Counted from the stretch's first letter, positions 28,715-37,412 are shown. The stretch: 64,000 nucleotides of DNA from an uncultured Vampirovibrio sp. (GCA_910584405.1 CAJUAL010000008.1:30314-94313), one strand, 5' to 3'. Program-made: numbers and translations. Notes: generated by a model from the letters alone, not told the origin.

Positions 28715-29715
28715 AATTTTAAATAAGCGTGTTTAGTGGCTCTACTCATAGCAACATAAAGAAGTCTAAGAGCTTCACTAGGATTACGACGAATACGTTT
28801 ACCCCATTTAGTTTGAAAATAAATAATATCATCAAGATCAATACAAACATTTTCAAAGGTAGAACCTTGGCTCTTATGTGCGGTTATACCATAACCATAA
28901 TCAATATCTTTAGCAACGAGTCTATTCTTGTTAGCAGCATTAAGTCTATAGTCGGTCATAGTAAGATGAATATCTTTAAATCTAAAGTATCTAAACCATC
29001 TACTACGATCAGTACCGGTAAGAGCTTTATAATGAATTGCATTTAGCATAGCACCAAAGTTATCCATGTTATTAGAATCCCAAAAATCAATGATCTTAAA
29101 CATAGGAGTAACTTTACCATCAAATGCAGACCTCAATGTAATACAATAACAAGCAAGACCATTATCTGCTACATAATACCGAACATCATGAACAACATAA
29201 TCTTCACTATTAATAATAATGGGAGATTTGTATTCATCAAATACAGTACGATATGCAGTAAACATATCATCTTTCGTTATCATATCTTGAGGATTATTTA
29301 GAACACCATCACGAATAAAAGTATTCCAAAAATCAATACACTTATTAGTAAAAGCAATAAGTCTAACATAATTAAGATTTCTACTAAAATTATCAGAACT
29401 AAACATTTCAATAACTTTAGTACGAAAATCAAATTTATTTAAAATAGTAAAACCTTCACCTGTAGCATTAATTTCTTCACGATGATTAATAATATATTGA
29501 TAAAAGTTTTGAGTATTATTAATCAAATCAGAACGAATAATACCAAATAATTCAAGAAGAGGATTACCAGCTTCTTGACGAACAATTTGTGTTAAACGAA
29601 ATTGATGATCAGTATGAGTAAAAGTAGGACTAATACGATTATAATTATCTTCCTCATCTTTATTTTTAGTAACAACATAAGGAATCTGTAATTCATCCGA
29701 AACACATCTATTGTC
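28711..29715 (-). CDS. SF1B helicase (RecD/Dda-like), second exon
   Basis: C-terminal 334 residues of the helicase whose N-terminus lies at 30969-31448, beyond the group I intron. The exon opens with DNRCVSDELQIP, the expected continuation of motif III (L-G-D...Q-L/I-P) after exon 1 ends LLFLG. Motif IV-like RLTQIVRQ follows, and near the C-terminus YGYGITAHKSQGSTFENV (motif V) and LRLLYVAMSRATKHAY (motif VI). Alone it has no sensible start: ATG at 29526 would drop motif III. The spliced protein is about 494 aa. It would unwind DNA 5' to 3' by family knowledge. Confidence 0.85.
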   Translation of the reverse strand, partial: DNRCVSDELQIPYVVTKNKDEEDNYNRISPTFTHTDHQFRLTQIVRQEAGNPLLELFGIIRSDLINNTQNFYQYIINHREEINATGEGFTILNKFDFRTKVIEMFSSDNFSRNLNYVRLIAFTNKCIDFWNTFIRDGVLNNPQDMITKDDMFTAYRTVFDEYKSPIIINSEDYVVHDVRYYVADNGLACYCITLRSAFDGKVTPMFKIIDFWDSNNMDNFGAMLNAIHYKALTGTDRSRWFRYFRFKDIHLTMTDYRLNAANKNRLVAKDIDYGYGITAHKSQGSTFENVCIDLDDIIYFQTKWGKRIRRNPSEALRLLYVAMSRATKHAYLKL

Positions 29716-30968
29716 ACCAATAGAACTAGACTATATCTTATATACTTCAACAAATCCTTGATCTTTAAGTTTATCTATATCAACATCACAAATATAAAAC
29801 CAATACATATTATATTTATCATATTTACCTTTAATAGCTCTTTCAATAACACCCTCGTTTATACCAATTTTTCTAAAAGCTCCTAAAGATTTAGATATAT
29901 AATACATTTTAGTATTCATATTAACACCAATAACACTTTTAGCTTTAAGTTTATTAATAGTTAATTGTAAACCATTTTTATTATAATCATCCTCATAACG
30001 ATAAATATAATCTTTATATGCATGACGTTGATGATTACAACATAAACCTATAGCACCAGAATCTCCATTCTTATCACCAGCTTCTCTAAGATTTGAATAA
30101 TGTTCTATAAAATTACCGTTAGTATCAAATTTAAGAACAGGTTTTGAATTTGGATTAAGTTCACCTTTATTACCAAAATTAGGATTAGATTCTCCAACAA
30201 AATGCTTACCGTAAAAATAATTATTAGAGCCTTTACTATTTCTACTAAGATTATTTCTACCAAATTCAGTTGTAATACTTTCACCACCTTCAGTAATATT
30301 AATTAAACTACCTCCATCAGAAATTCTTTTATATTTAGCAATATATTCAATTTCTTTAATCAAAGCATCATCTTCATTATCAATATTATATTCTAGTAAA
30401 ATAACATCTATATCTTTAGAATTAAATATATTCATCCAATCAGATGTTCTACTAGCTAAAGAAGTACATCTATATAAATTTCCTTTTCCTATATAAAATG
30501 GAATATTAGAATCTTTATAAATATGAGCATAAATATAATACTTATTGAGATCTACATCAGGATATTTATCCTTAATATTAAATTCAATAATTTTTGATTT
30601 AGAAGATTGATCTTTAATACTATTAAAAAGATCATTTGTAAGAACATTTGAAAAATCCATAACATATAAAGTTTTAAATTAATAATCACAAACATAACTA
30701 TAAAATAAGGAATTTGCAAATATTCAATAAGGAATTTGAAATATATCCTCCCGTTTCCAATCAATATTGATTGTACTTGCTTTCGCAATAGTCGTTGAAC
30801 ACACCTATTTTAGAGTTATCACAACTGTAAGAGTAGGCTTCGCTGCTGATTGACTTATAATAATATCTTTTTAAGCATTCACGATTGTATTTTCATACTG
30901 CGTTGTAGCGATATTACCTTCAAGTTATTCCAGCAATTAGAGAGGTAAGGGCAATAACTTTGCATTTA
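29716..30968 (-). ncRNA. Group I self-splicing intron in the helicase gene
   Basis: About 1253 nt separating two in-frame halves of one helicase. Core elements on the minus strand: an AATCAGCAGCGAAGCC-like Q segment, GTTCAACGACTATTG (R element, 30800-30786) and AAGATATAGTC (S element, about 29739-29729); GACTAT and ATAGTC form P7. Exon 1 ends TTTTTGGGT and exon 2 begins GACAATAG, giving LFLG-DNRC in frame; the exact splice positions may shift by a few bases. The intron carries the GIY-YIG gene and has no other cargo. Confidence 0.85.
29731..30660 (-). CDS. GIY-YIG homing endonuclease with NUMOD-type motifs
   Basis: 309 aa. The catalytic GIY-YIG domain is represented by YYIYAHIYKDSNIPFYIGKG (residues ~38-57), then an Arg-containing helix and a Glu (ALIKEIEYIAKYKRI). 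The C-terminal half has repeated DNA-binding motifs (FYGKHFVGESNPNFGNKGEL, KPVLKFDTNGNFIEHYSN, REAGDKNGDSGAIGLCCN) of the NUMOD kind. It lies wholly inside the group I intron and would cut intronless helicase alleles to spread it. Its stop codon falls within the P7 3' strand of the ribozyme core, so gene and intron are physically interlocked. Confidence 0.9.
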   Translation of the reverse strand: MDFSNVLTNDLFNSIKDQSSKSKIIEFNIKDKYPDVDLNKYYIYAHIYKDSNIPFYIGKGNLYRCTSLASRTSDWMNIFNSKDIDVILLEYNIDNEDDALIKEIEYIAKYKRISDGGSLINITEGGESITTEFGRNNLSRNSKGSNNYFYGKHFVGESNPNFGNKGELNPNSKPVLKFDTNGNFIEHYSNLREAGDKNGDSGAIGLCCNHQRHAYKDYIYRYEDDYNKNGLQLTINKLKAKSVIGVNMNTKMYYISKSLGAFRKIGINEGVIERAIKGKYDKYNMYWFYICDVDIDKLKDQGFVEVYKI

Positions 30969-31448
30969 ACCCAAAAACAAGAGTTTACATCGACACTGAA
31001 TAGCCGTCTTTATAAGCAGATTAAACAGACCTGGATTAACCATAGAACATTCATCTACAATAACGAGTTTATAACTACGCATTTTCTGTTCACCTATAAC
31101 CTTAAAAGATGGATTTTCAATATTATAATCTTCAATATCAACATCAGGTCTAAGACCACAAAGAGATTGAATAGTTATACCTTTACGACCAGAACTATTT
31201 TCTAATACTCGAAGAGCTTTATGTGTAGGTGCAGTAACACAAACTTTTTCTGTAATAAGATAACGTACAAGATGACGCATAATAAAAGTTTTACCTGTAC
31301 CAGCATAACCACTAAGAGTAAAAGTTATACTTGAAGATTGCCACCATTGCCAAATAGCATTAATAGCATCTTCTTGCTGTTCTTTAAAATATGAAACCTT
31401 AATTCGTTTAGCACTATTAAGTAAAGCTGCTTTATTAAATTCATTCAT
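30969..31448 (-). CDS. SF1B helicase (RecD/Dda-like), first exon
   Basis: 160 codons from the ATG at 31448 (MNEFNKAALL), which overlaps the preceding stop (ATGAATGA); an earlier ATG at 31466 adds six residues. Walker A is LSGYAGTGKTFIMRH; motif Ia is CVTAPTHKALRVLE; motif II (Walker B) is LVIVDECSMV. It ends at LLFLG, just before the Asp of motif III. Without splicing it runs into TAA after GGT. Together with exon 2 it encodes a Dda/RecD-like helicase. Confidence 0.9.
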
Positions 31449-31650
31449 CACTAAACTTATCAACAATTACAAAATCAATGTCATCTCTAACAGGAATATT
31501 TGGTTCTCCGTCAAAATCATTACGTGTCATAGTATAAAAATAAGGATTATCATGATCAAAACTTACATCACAAAGATATGTACCTTTCTTAGTAATATAA
31601 ATATCACCACTAATTTCAGAACCAATAAGTTTAATTTCTACTTTTTGCAT
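31441..31650 (-). CDS. Hypothetical protein, 69 aa
   Basis: Small acidic beta-rich protein (KVEIKLIGSEISGDIYITKK at the start, IPVRDDIDFVIVDKFSDE at the end). It ends with TGA overlapping the helicase start, so it is in the same operon. Unknown function. Confidence 0.7.
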   Translation of the reverse strand: MQKVEIKLIGSEISGDIYITKKGTYLCDVSFDHDNPYFYTMTRNDFDGEPNIPVRDDIDFVIVDKFSDE

Positions 31651-31652
31651 AA

Positions 31653-31994
31653 TTAAAATGGTTTTAAAATATATTTAAAAGCAATATCAATGGTATTATA
31701 ATAACGAACAAGCGGATGTTGAGGGTCGGAAGTAATAAAATAATCAGCAATATATTGTCTATCGTTGATAACTTTAATAACTGCACCTCCGTTGGGAAAT
31801 ATAGACACTGTGATATTATAAACAACATCAAGGAACTCCAATACCATTCCCAATTGCATTCTCCAAGATAAGGTAGTAGCAAATTCAACAAAATTACCAT
31901 GACCGTTAGTGACTTGGAGAAGATACCTTTGAAAAGCAATACTAATATCTTCATAAGGTTTAAGCAGATTCAACAAAGATTGTTCCATCATCAA
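31653..31994 (-). CDS. Hypothetical protein, 113 aa
   Basis: Unknown protein, two bases before the 69-aa gene and overlapping the 193-aa gene by 35 bases. It contains ISIAFQRYLLQVTNGHGNFV and VVYNITVSIFPNGGAVIKVI. No motif recognised. Confidence 0.7.
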   Translation of the reverse strand: MMMEQSLLNLLKPYEDISIAFQRYLLQVTNGHGNFVEFATTLSWRMQLGMVLEFLDVVYNITVSIFPNGGAVIKVINDRQYIADYFITSDPQHPLVRYYNTIDIAFKYILKPF

Positions 31995-32541
31995 AGAACT
32001 CTAAGTCATTAGAATCACAATAATCAATAACGTCTTGTTCATTAATCTCTTCAAACCATTTATAACCTTCTTTTTCATAACGATTACAAAGAGAATTATA
32101 CCAATTAAGAATAATATCTTTAAGAACAATATAATCTTGAACATCCATCCAATTTGTATTATCTATATCAACTGAAACAGTACGACTATGGCAATACATA
32201 TGGCTTAATCTAGTAAATTTAATATTATCTAGACAATCATTACAAGAAATAACAAATTCAGCATTTAATTGATCAATTTTATTGCGAATTTCAGCAATTC
32301 TATTAAAATCAATCCAATTAATAGAACCTGTAAAACATAAACCATCACCTTGACAATTTCCAAGACTATAATGAAGTTCAACATCTTTAAAACCTAAAGA
32401 TTCAATAGATTCTTTAATAGCTTTGGAAAAAGTATCTGAATCATGTACAACACTAAGAACATAATTTCTAACTACATCTTTAGCATGAACTTGAAGTTCA
32501 GGATATTCATATACACGTTTCTCGATTTTAACTATCCTCAT
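31960..32541 (-). CDS. Phage hypothetical protein with CQGDG motif, 193 aa
   Basis: It contains VELHYSLGNCQGDGLCFTG (about residues 55-73), a pattern I remember from several unrelated phage hypothetical proteins, but with no assigned function. The remainder is helical with cysteine pairs (ISCNDCLDN). It follows the 32573-32608 hairpin and begins the transcript towards the helicase. Confidence 0.75.
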   Translation of the reverse strand: MRIVKIEKRVYEYPELQVHAKDVVRNYVLSVVHDSDTFSKAIKESIESLGFKDVELHYSLGNCQGDGLCFTGSINWIDFNRIAEIRNKIDQLNAEFVISCNDCLDNIKFTRLSHMYCHSRTVSVDIDNTNWMDVQDYIVLKDIILNWYNSLCNRYEKEGYKWFEEINEQDVIDYCDSNDLEFFDDGTIFVESA

Positions 32542-32572
32542 TTTAGTTCATTTTAGGCTTATATAGACACTT

Positions 32573-32608
32573 TATATTAAAGTGAACCTAGTAGTCCACT
32601 TTAATATA
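32573..32608. terminator. Twelve-base-pair palindromic hairpin, probable bidirectional terminator
   Basis: TATATTAAAGTG (32573-32584) pairs perfectly with CACTTTAATATA (32597-32608) around a 12-base loop. The left flank CACTTTATATTAAAG and the right flank TTATATTAAAG (32626-32636) repeat the same word, so alternative stems can form. It sits in the gap between two minus-strand genes. Confidence 0.6.
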
Positions 32609-32630
32609 AAAATGTTTCTATGACGTTATA

Positions 32631-33788
32631 TTAAAGCATAGGGAGCTTGTTAATGGTTAATTCACTCCGGCGTTCCTCGGTAATGTCCCGATGCTTGTAG
32701 ATGTAATGATTAATAGATTCTTGTTTAACATTATCAAGAAGGAAATAAGTAAACGTTTTACCATCAATAACAGTTTCAGTAAGTTTACCAAAAATAGGAA
32801 GACCTTCTCTAAATGGAACAAAATTCTTACCATCAGCTTTAGCTTTATCCATTTCACGAATAGTACCCGGAATCCAATATTCATTATCATATCCACTAAA
32901 TTGATGTTTAGGAATATTAGTTAATGGAATAGATATAGGAACAACAAGTCTTGCTTCATTTTCTGAATCATTAGCATCACGAACAGCAAGCCATTGATAA
33001 TAATCATTTCCTGGAAGTCTATCATAAGTAGCATGCCATTTACTCTTATGAATACGATAAAAAGCATTACCATTAGGATTAGATTCCTTTTGAGTTCTAC
33101 CTTTAGCTTCAACAGTTTTAGCTTCACCACTTGCAACTAGATTTTTTAACGCATCAAAATTCATATTGAATAAATCATATTTATCTTTATCTCCTAAAAC
33201 AACATCAGTACGATTTACTGTAATTTCAAAATCATCTTCACATTCATTATCCATACGAACAACGATATATTTAGAATTACCTTTTTTAGATTTAACTCTA
33301 ACAAGACGTTTCATAGGATCATAAAGACTATAAGCATCAACGATAGGTAAACTTATAATATTTACAACATCTCCAACTTTCAACATAGAATAAACAGGAG
33401 AAATATCACCATAAATAGGATTAGCCCATTCTTTAGTTTTAATGAATTGAGAAATATAAGATTCATCTGCGCCTTTTTCAAATGTAAGCATAGGTGAGAA
33501 TATTTTCTTATAATTTTGATGATTTATAGAAACAGGATTACCATCAACAATAGCAATCAATTTAATTACAGATGTACTATAAGTAGATATAGCATCTTCA
33601 CAAGTCATTTCTTGTTTACCAAGTTTAATAACTTTACCATCTTCATAATAGAATGAAATAATAGCTTTTTCAGCATTCATTCTACTAATGTAACCAAGAT
33701 GATCATTGACTAATAAATACATTCCTTGCTTTAATTCAGCAGAAATAATAGAATAAGTAAGATTTGCTTTCATATATTTAAATTTCAA
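32631..33788 (-). CDS. Hypothetical protein, 385 aa
   Basis: Large beta-rich unknown protein; starts MKFKYMKANLTYSIISAELK and has several KOW/SH3-like strand patterns (GMYLLVNDHLGYISRM, KVGDVVNIISLPIVD). The C-terminal half has NAFYRIHKSKWHATYDRLPG. No catalytic motif found. It overlaps the downstream-encoded 114-aa gene by 11 bases, and the stop lies inside the hairpin-associated repeat word. Confidence 0.75.
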   Translation of the reverse strand: MKFKYMKANLTYSIISAELKQGMYLLVNDHLGYISRMNAEKAIISFYYEDGKVIKLGKQEMTCEDAISTYSTSVIKLIAIVDGNPVSINHQNYKKIFSPMLTFEKGADESYISQFIKTKEWANPIYGDISPVYSMLKVGDVVNIISLPIVDAYSLYDPMKRLVRVKSKKGNSKYIVVRMDNECEDDFEITVNRTDVVLGDKDKYDLFNMNFDALKNLVASGEAKTVEAKGRTQKESNPNGNAFYRIHKSKWHATYDRLPGNDYYQWLAVRDANDSENEARLVVPISIPLTNIPKHQFSGYDNEYWIPGTIREMDKAKADGKNFVPFREGLPIFGKLTETVIDGKTFTYFLLDNVKQESINHYIYKHRDITEERRSELTINKLPML

Positions 33789-34122
33789 TTTTAGTAATAG
33801 TAAAAATACCTTTAATACTTTTAGTAATAGCCTTTTTACAATAATCTAACAATTCATTATCTAACGGCTTAGTAAAGTCATATAATTTAAATTGTTTAGG
33901 TAAAGTAATTAGCTTATTATAATTTTCATAACCATCTGTATAATAACAAACAACAGAAATTCTATTTTTAATAGACCATAATTGATTATTATACAGTGTG
34001 ACAGTTTTATTACCAATATTTACTTGAGATGTATTTGTATTTCTATCAATAGAAATTACAGTACCATAGATTCCTCTAGAAGTAATAACTCTATCACCAA
34101 TATTAAAATCAATATCTATCAT
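33778..34122 (-). CDS. Small protein with KOW/SH3-like N-terminus, 114 aa
   Basis: FNIGDRVITSRGIYGTVISI near the start resembles the KOW or SH3-like barrels seen in transcription factors and ribosomal proteins. The rest is unknown. It overlaps the 385-aa gene, so the pair is co-expressed. Element copy I lies just upstream of its start. Confidence 0.7.
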   Translation of the reverse strand: MIDIDFNIGDRVITSRGIYGTVISIDRNTNTSQVNIGNKTVTLYNNQLWSIKNRISVVCYYTDGYENYNKLITLPKQFKLYDFTKPLDNELLDYCKKAITKSIKGIFTITKIEI

Positions 34123-34154
34123 AGTATTAATTTTAGTATTACAAGCTACACATT

Positions 34155-34212
34155 ATGGAACTCAGCAACCCCCAATAGGGGACAAGGGCTGGTCGCGTGC
34201 GGAGCTTTGTAG
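34155..34212 (-). repeat. Dispersed palindromic element, copy I
   Basis: On the plus strand GGAACTCAGCAACCCCCAAT, then AGGGGACAAGGGCTGGTCGC and GTGCGGAGCTTTGTAG. It has both outer ends and the core, in the intergenic gap between two minus-strand genes. The antisense frame reads RGQGL, as in the UDG copy. Confidence 0.9.
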
Positions 34213-34215
34213 AAT

Positions 34216-34626
34216 TTATAACATACCTTTAAAATCAATAGTAACAACCTTTCCATTTTTAATAGAATGCAAAACACAATCATCAACATTATCAAGATTT
34301 GTATGAAGTTTTTCAGAGATAACCATAAGTATATCTTTAAGACAAGCTTCAAAATTTCCTTTTTCAATGGGAAATATACCACCATTATCTTTATGATTTA
34401 AAGCAAATACACCTTCTCCTTCAAATATCTCAGTTTTTCCATTCTTAGTTAATTCATAATAACCGCAATCAACACAAACTTTAACTTTATTATCTGGAGA
34501 TACAGTATATGTATGCTTAAAACATTTAGGACAAATAGTAGTTTTACAACCTTGTTTAGTTCTATCGGCAAGAACCATCTGTTGAATATGTTTAAGAGTA
34601 TCTATAGCATCCATTCTGTATAACAA
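34216..34626 (-). CDS. Zinc-ribbon protein, 136 aa
   Basis: CPKCFKHTYTVSPDNKVKV then CVDCGYYELT form a C-x2-C...C-x2-C zinc ribbon (about residues 29-52), similar to small transcription- or primase-associated ribbons. The C-terminal half is helical and acidic. It overlaps the 193-aa gene upstream by 25 bases. Function unknown. Confidence 0.75.
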   Translation of the reverse strand: MLYRMDAIDTLKHIQQMVLADRTKQGCKTTICPKCFKHTYTVSPDNKVKVCVDCGYYELTKNGKTEIFEGEGVFALNHKDNGGIFPIEKGNFEACLKDILMVISEKLHTNLDNVDDCVLHSIKNGKVVTIDFKGML

Positions 34627-35183
34627 TCACAAGGTTTATGATTAGTATATTTTGCAGGAGTTATCCACTCTTTAGAATCATATTGTATATAATCTAAATC
34701 AGGACACTTTCTCTCAATAGTACTTCTCGTTGATATTTTAGTTCCATAAATGCGAACATATTTACCTCTAAGTTTATTTATACTAGGGAATATAAAATAA
34801 TACCAATCTTTAACTTCTTCAGCATTATCAATATCATTTATAGTATCCTCTTTAATTGCAAACACTTCTTCAATATCTAATCCGAGTTCTTTCCAATGTT
34901 TAGATTTATCTTTACAGATTTGAGTAAAAGACTTACTATAATTAATAGAATCAATTACCTTCTTAACATCTTTAACTTTAGTAGGTTTATTATTAATTTT
35001 AAGTTTACGTTTGAGTTCTTTAGCGTCATTAATAGCTTTTTCTACTTTAGTTTCTTGATGCTCAACTGTAGTATTTGGAATACCAGTATTAAATATTGCA
35101 GCATTGAAGTAAATACAAACTAGACAACGGGGATCTCTACCCAAACGTTGCCTAGTTTCGCAATTATTACATTCACCACTCAT
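34602..35183 (-). CDS. Cysteine-containing hypothetical protein, 193 aa
   Basis: N-terminal ECNNCETRQRLGRDPRCLVC has four Cys spaced as a small zinc-binding knuckle. A Lys-rich helical middle follows (EKAINDAKELKRKLKINN), and a C-terminus with a further CDCY. It ends with TAG, showing TAG is read as a stop in the leftward arm. Abuts the next gene upstream. Function unknown. Confidence 0.7.
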   Translation of the reverse strand: MSGECNNCETRQRLGRDPRCLVCIYFNAAIFNTGIPNTTVEHQETKVEKAINDAKELKRKLKINNKPTKVKDVKKVIDSINYSKSFTQICKDKSKHWKELGLDIEEVFAIKEDTINDIDNAEEVKDWYYFIFPSINKLRGKYVRIYGTKISTRSTIERKCPDLDYIQYDSKEWITPAKYTNHKPCDCYTEWML

Positions 35184-35513
35184 TTATTTAAGACCATTAC
35201 AGTTTGCAGTTCTATAAGTAATACCACCTTCAACATCTACCATTTTAATAGAAATAGAAGGTTTATCACAAAACAGGCTGTCTATAACAGGTTCAAGAAT
35301 CTTTCTAAATCCATCATAAGGACGTACTCTACGTTTTACAGTTTCAATAACATAACTGTAAAATTCCTCACGATTAAGATGATTAGCTAAGTCAGAATGA
35401 TCCTTACTTGTAGGATTACTATGACTAACAGCTTTAGCAAAGTGATATTTGAGAGCTTTATCAATATCACTTTGTTGAATAACAAATTTCTTTAGATTTT
35501 CTTTTTTCACCAT
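35184..35513 (-). CDS. Hypothetical protein, 109 aa
   Basis: Probably the first gene of the operon running left through 34216, preceded by a ~110-base AT-rich gap that should contain a promoter. Basic start (MVKKENLKKFVIQQ), helical middle (LANHLNREEFYSYVIET). No family recognised. Confidence 0.7.
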   Translation of the reverse strand: MVKKENLKKFVIQQSDIDKALKYHFAKAVSHSNPTSKDHSDLANHLNREEFYSYVIETVKRRVRPYDGFRKILEPVIDSLFCDKPSISIKMVDVEGGITYRTANCNGLK

Positions 35514-35626
35514 AATATAAGAATGATTTTCAAAATGATTAATAACTACGTTAGTAATACTAACAATATTGAGGGTACAAAGATAAGTATTAAATTTGAT
35601 TTAACCTAACATTCAATCAGTTATGT

Positions 35627-35872
35627 TTATGCGAATAACATTGTAGCTATATCTTGTATTGCTCCGAATGCTATACATAAAGACTCAAATATAAATGCGA
35701 ATACTGCCATAAATAATATAAGTAATACAGCTATTGTAAAACTCATCATTATAAATACTAAATTATCGGTATTATGTAGATTATCTATGAATATTACTAA
35801 TATATGCCATATTATTGCTCCTACTGCAACTAATATTCCTAATCCGAATAAAATTAAAATAAAATGAATCAT
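35627..35872 (-). CDS. Small membrane protein, 81 aa
   Basis: Two strongly hydrophobic segments (FILILFGLGILVAVGAIIWH and FIMMSFTIAVLLILFMAVFA) separated by a short loop; likely a two-span inner-membrane protein. It overlaps the next gene by 4 bases. From here to about 38 kb codons end in A far more than in the rest of the arm. Confidence 0.7.
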   Translation of the reverse strand: MIHFILILFGLGILVAVGAIIWHILVIFIDNLHNTDNLVFIMMSFTIAVLLILFMAVFAFIFESLCIAFGAIQDIATMLFA

Positions 35873-36165
35873 GATTTTTGATATATATATTCTATTTTAA
35901 ATACTACTGCTTTATTGTCTTTGCGTCCTCCCGGCAAACAACGACAACCTATACACTCATTTAAATGTTTAAAATCACATTCTATTGCAGAACATTGAAA
36001 TTCTCTTATAGGTGATTCTTCTGCTCGAACCATTGCAAAATATTTTTTGTTTGTATTTTTTCTGCTTAATGGCACTTCATGTAGTTTTCCATCTACAGGT
36101 ACAACAATATACATTTGTTCTGTATTAACTTTAAACTCTTTTAAGAACTCTTTTGAGTATTCCAT
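35869..36165 (-). CDS. Cysteine-rich hypothetical protein, 98 aa
   Basis: The C-terminal half has a cluster (QCSAIECDFKHLNECIGCRC), five Cys and one His that may bind metal. The N-terminal half is beta-prone (MYIVVPVDGKLHEVPLS). It overlaps both neighbours. Unknown function; A-ending codons. Confidence 0.65.
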   Translation of the reverse strand: MEYSKEFLKEFKVNTEQMYIVVPVDGKLHEVPLSRKNTNKKYFAMVRAEESPIREFQCSAIECDFKHLNECIGCRCLPGGRKDNKAVVFKIEYIYQKS

Positions 36166-36377
36166 ACGTCTAATTGTTTTAATATTGGTACTGATGGATT
36201 TAAGAAATAAGAGAATGTAGGAAAATGTGTTGTATGTGGTATCTTCAATACATTTAATAATGAAGCCATTAATATATAATGTAATTCATTACTACATCTT
36301 ATTTCTATTTGAAATATCTCATTTGTTTCTTCTATACGTGAGAGATATACTTTACAACATAATGAATCTTTAGTCAT
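36141..36377 (-). CDS. Hypothetical protein, 78 aa
   Basis: Small unknown protein overlapping the 98-aa gene by 25 bases. It contains EIFQIEIRCSNELHYILMAS, which loosely resembles the strand-helix pattern of the small proteins at 36417, 37153 and 37413. No motif. Confidence 0.6.
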   Translation of the reverse strand: MTKDSLCCKVYLSRIEETNEIFQIEIRCSNELHYILMASLLNVLKIPHTTHFPTFSYFLNPSVPILKQLDVWNTQKSS

Positions 36378-36416
36378 AACTTAAACTAATATTGCTACTA
36401 CATTTTCTTTCTTAAA

Positions 36417-36617
36417 TTATACATTATAATTCATTATTAATCTAGGTGTAATATTAGCTTTATATACAGTTTCAATTGCTGTTTGCATTGCTGTTGAACT
36501 ATTAAAAACTATTATTATTACGTCTTCATTCTCTATTATAGAGAATACATCAGATGAACATACACATCTTGCTGAATCTATGCTATATTTTTCTATTGCA
36601 CTTACAACTACTGACAT
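36417..36617 (-). CDS. Small beta-alpha-beta-like protein, 66 aa
   Basis: Strand-strand-helix pattern: ENEDVIIIVFNSSTAMQTAI then ANITPRLIMNY. It resembles neighbours at 37153 and 37413, suggesting a small diverged family. Function unknown. Confidence 0.55.
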   Translation of the reverse strand: MSVVVSAIEKYSIDSARCVCSSDVFSIIENEDVIIIVFNSSTAMQTAIETVYKANITPRLIMNYNV

Positions 36618-36720
36618 TGAATTTTGCGTTTACTTTTCATTTACTTAATTCAACCTATACTAGAGTACGCCTAGCAAATGCCATTTAAAACGTTTGCATT
36701 GGCTCATATGGACCTTGAAT

Positions 36721-36752
36721 TATCGGAGATGAATTAGAGTTCATCCCCGATA
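36721..36752. other. Hairpin in the intergenic gap
   Basis: TATCGG-A-GATGAA pairs with TTCATC-C-CCGATA (12 pairs with one mismatch). There is an A-run to the right but no U-tract after the stem on the minus strand, so I call it only a hairpin between two small genes. Confidence 0.5.
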
Positions 36753-36782
36753 GAAAAAGGCTTAATTCTCAATATATGGCGA

Positions 36783-37049
36783 TCAAATCTTTACAACTAC
36801 AATTAATAAGAGTATTGCTATTATTGATAGTAACCAGATTATAGTTACAATAGCATATCTTCGTTCTGCATCTAAATACAACTGCAAATCTTCATCATCT
36901 ACATCATTGAATAGATACTTATATCTTGCAGCAATATAAAATACAAATGGTGCTACAAAGAAAGATATAATATAAAATATCTTTTCTAATGCAGCTCTAC
37001 ATCTAATATGACGTTTAATTTCTTTTTGGGTTACGGATGTCTTTCTCAT
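36783..37049 (-). CDS. Small two-span membrane protein, 88 aa
   Basis: Basic N-terminus (TQKEIKRHIRCRAALEK), a hydrophobic span (FYIISFFVAPFVFYIA), an acidic loop (DVDDEDLQLYLDAERR) and a second span (VTIIWLLSIIAILLLIVVVK). Likely in the inner membrane. Unknown function; possibly host-takeover related by position only. Confidence 0.65.
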   Translation of the reverse strand: MRKTSVTQKEIKRHIRCRAALEKIFYIISFFVAPFVFYIAARYKYLFNDVDDEDLQLYLDAERRYAIVTIIWLLSIIAILLLIVVVKI

Positions 37050-37091
37050 GAATGTAATAATGCTATTTCTAATAGTGAAACTAATGTATGC

Positions 37092-37147
37092 GCTAGATTC
37101 CGCTCTTGACCAGTCCTATCCTCCTACCGGGGATTGCAAAGCTCATC
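37092..37147 (+). repeat. Dispersed palindromic element, copy E
   Basis: GCTAGATTCCGCTCTTGACC, then AGTCCTATCCTCCTACCGGG and GATTGCAAAGCTCATC. It shares GCTAGATTCC with copy A and GCAAAGCTC with copy F. Located between two minus-strand genes. Confidence 0.9.
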
Positions 37148-37152
37148 TAAAC

Positions 37153-37395
37153 TCATATTAATTTTACAAATACTTTCTTTGGTTCTTTTGGTATTATAAG
37201 TTTATGCAATATAAGACTCTCTTTTACTGCTATACGTGTAAATTTGAAAAAAGATATTATCTTCTCTCTTACTTTCATTGATCTTACTAGAATTGTAATA
37301 TCTGTGTCTGATTGTGATATTTCTACATCTTGTGAGCATATGATATTTATTGTTATGTTATACGTTGTACATTCTACAGTTATTCTTAAAGTCAT
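37153..37395 (-). CDS. Small strand-helix protein, 80 aa
   Basis: DVEISQSDTDITILVRSMKV then REKIISFFKFTRIAVKES and HKLIIPKE. The layout (I-x-I-L-V-x-S-x-K-x-R-x-x-I) parallels the 37413 gene (LVIQSATSKTRAEIQEFLR), suggesting paralogy. Codons end in A. Function unknown. Confidence 0.6.
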   Translation of the reverse strand: MTLRITVECTTYNITINIICSQDVEISQSDTDITILVRSMKVREKIISFFKFTRIAVKESLILHKLIIPKEPKKVFVKLI

Positions 37396-37412
37396 AAATG
37401 ATAATCTTTAAG

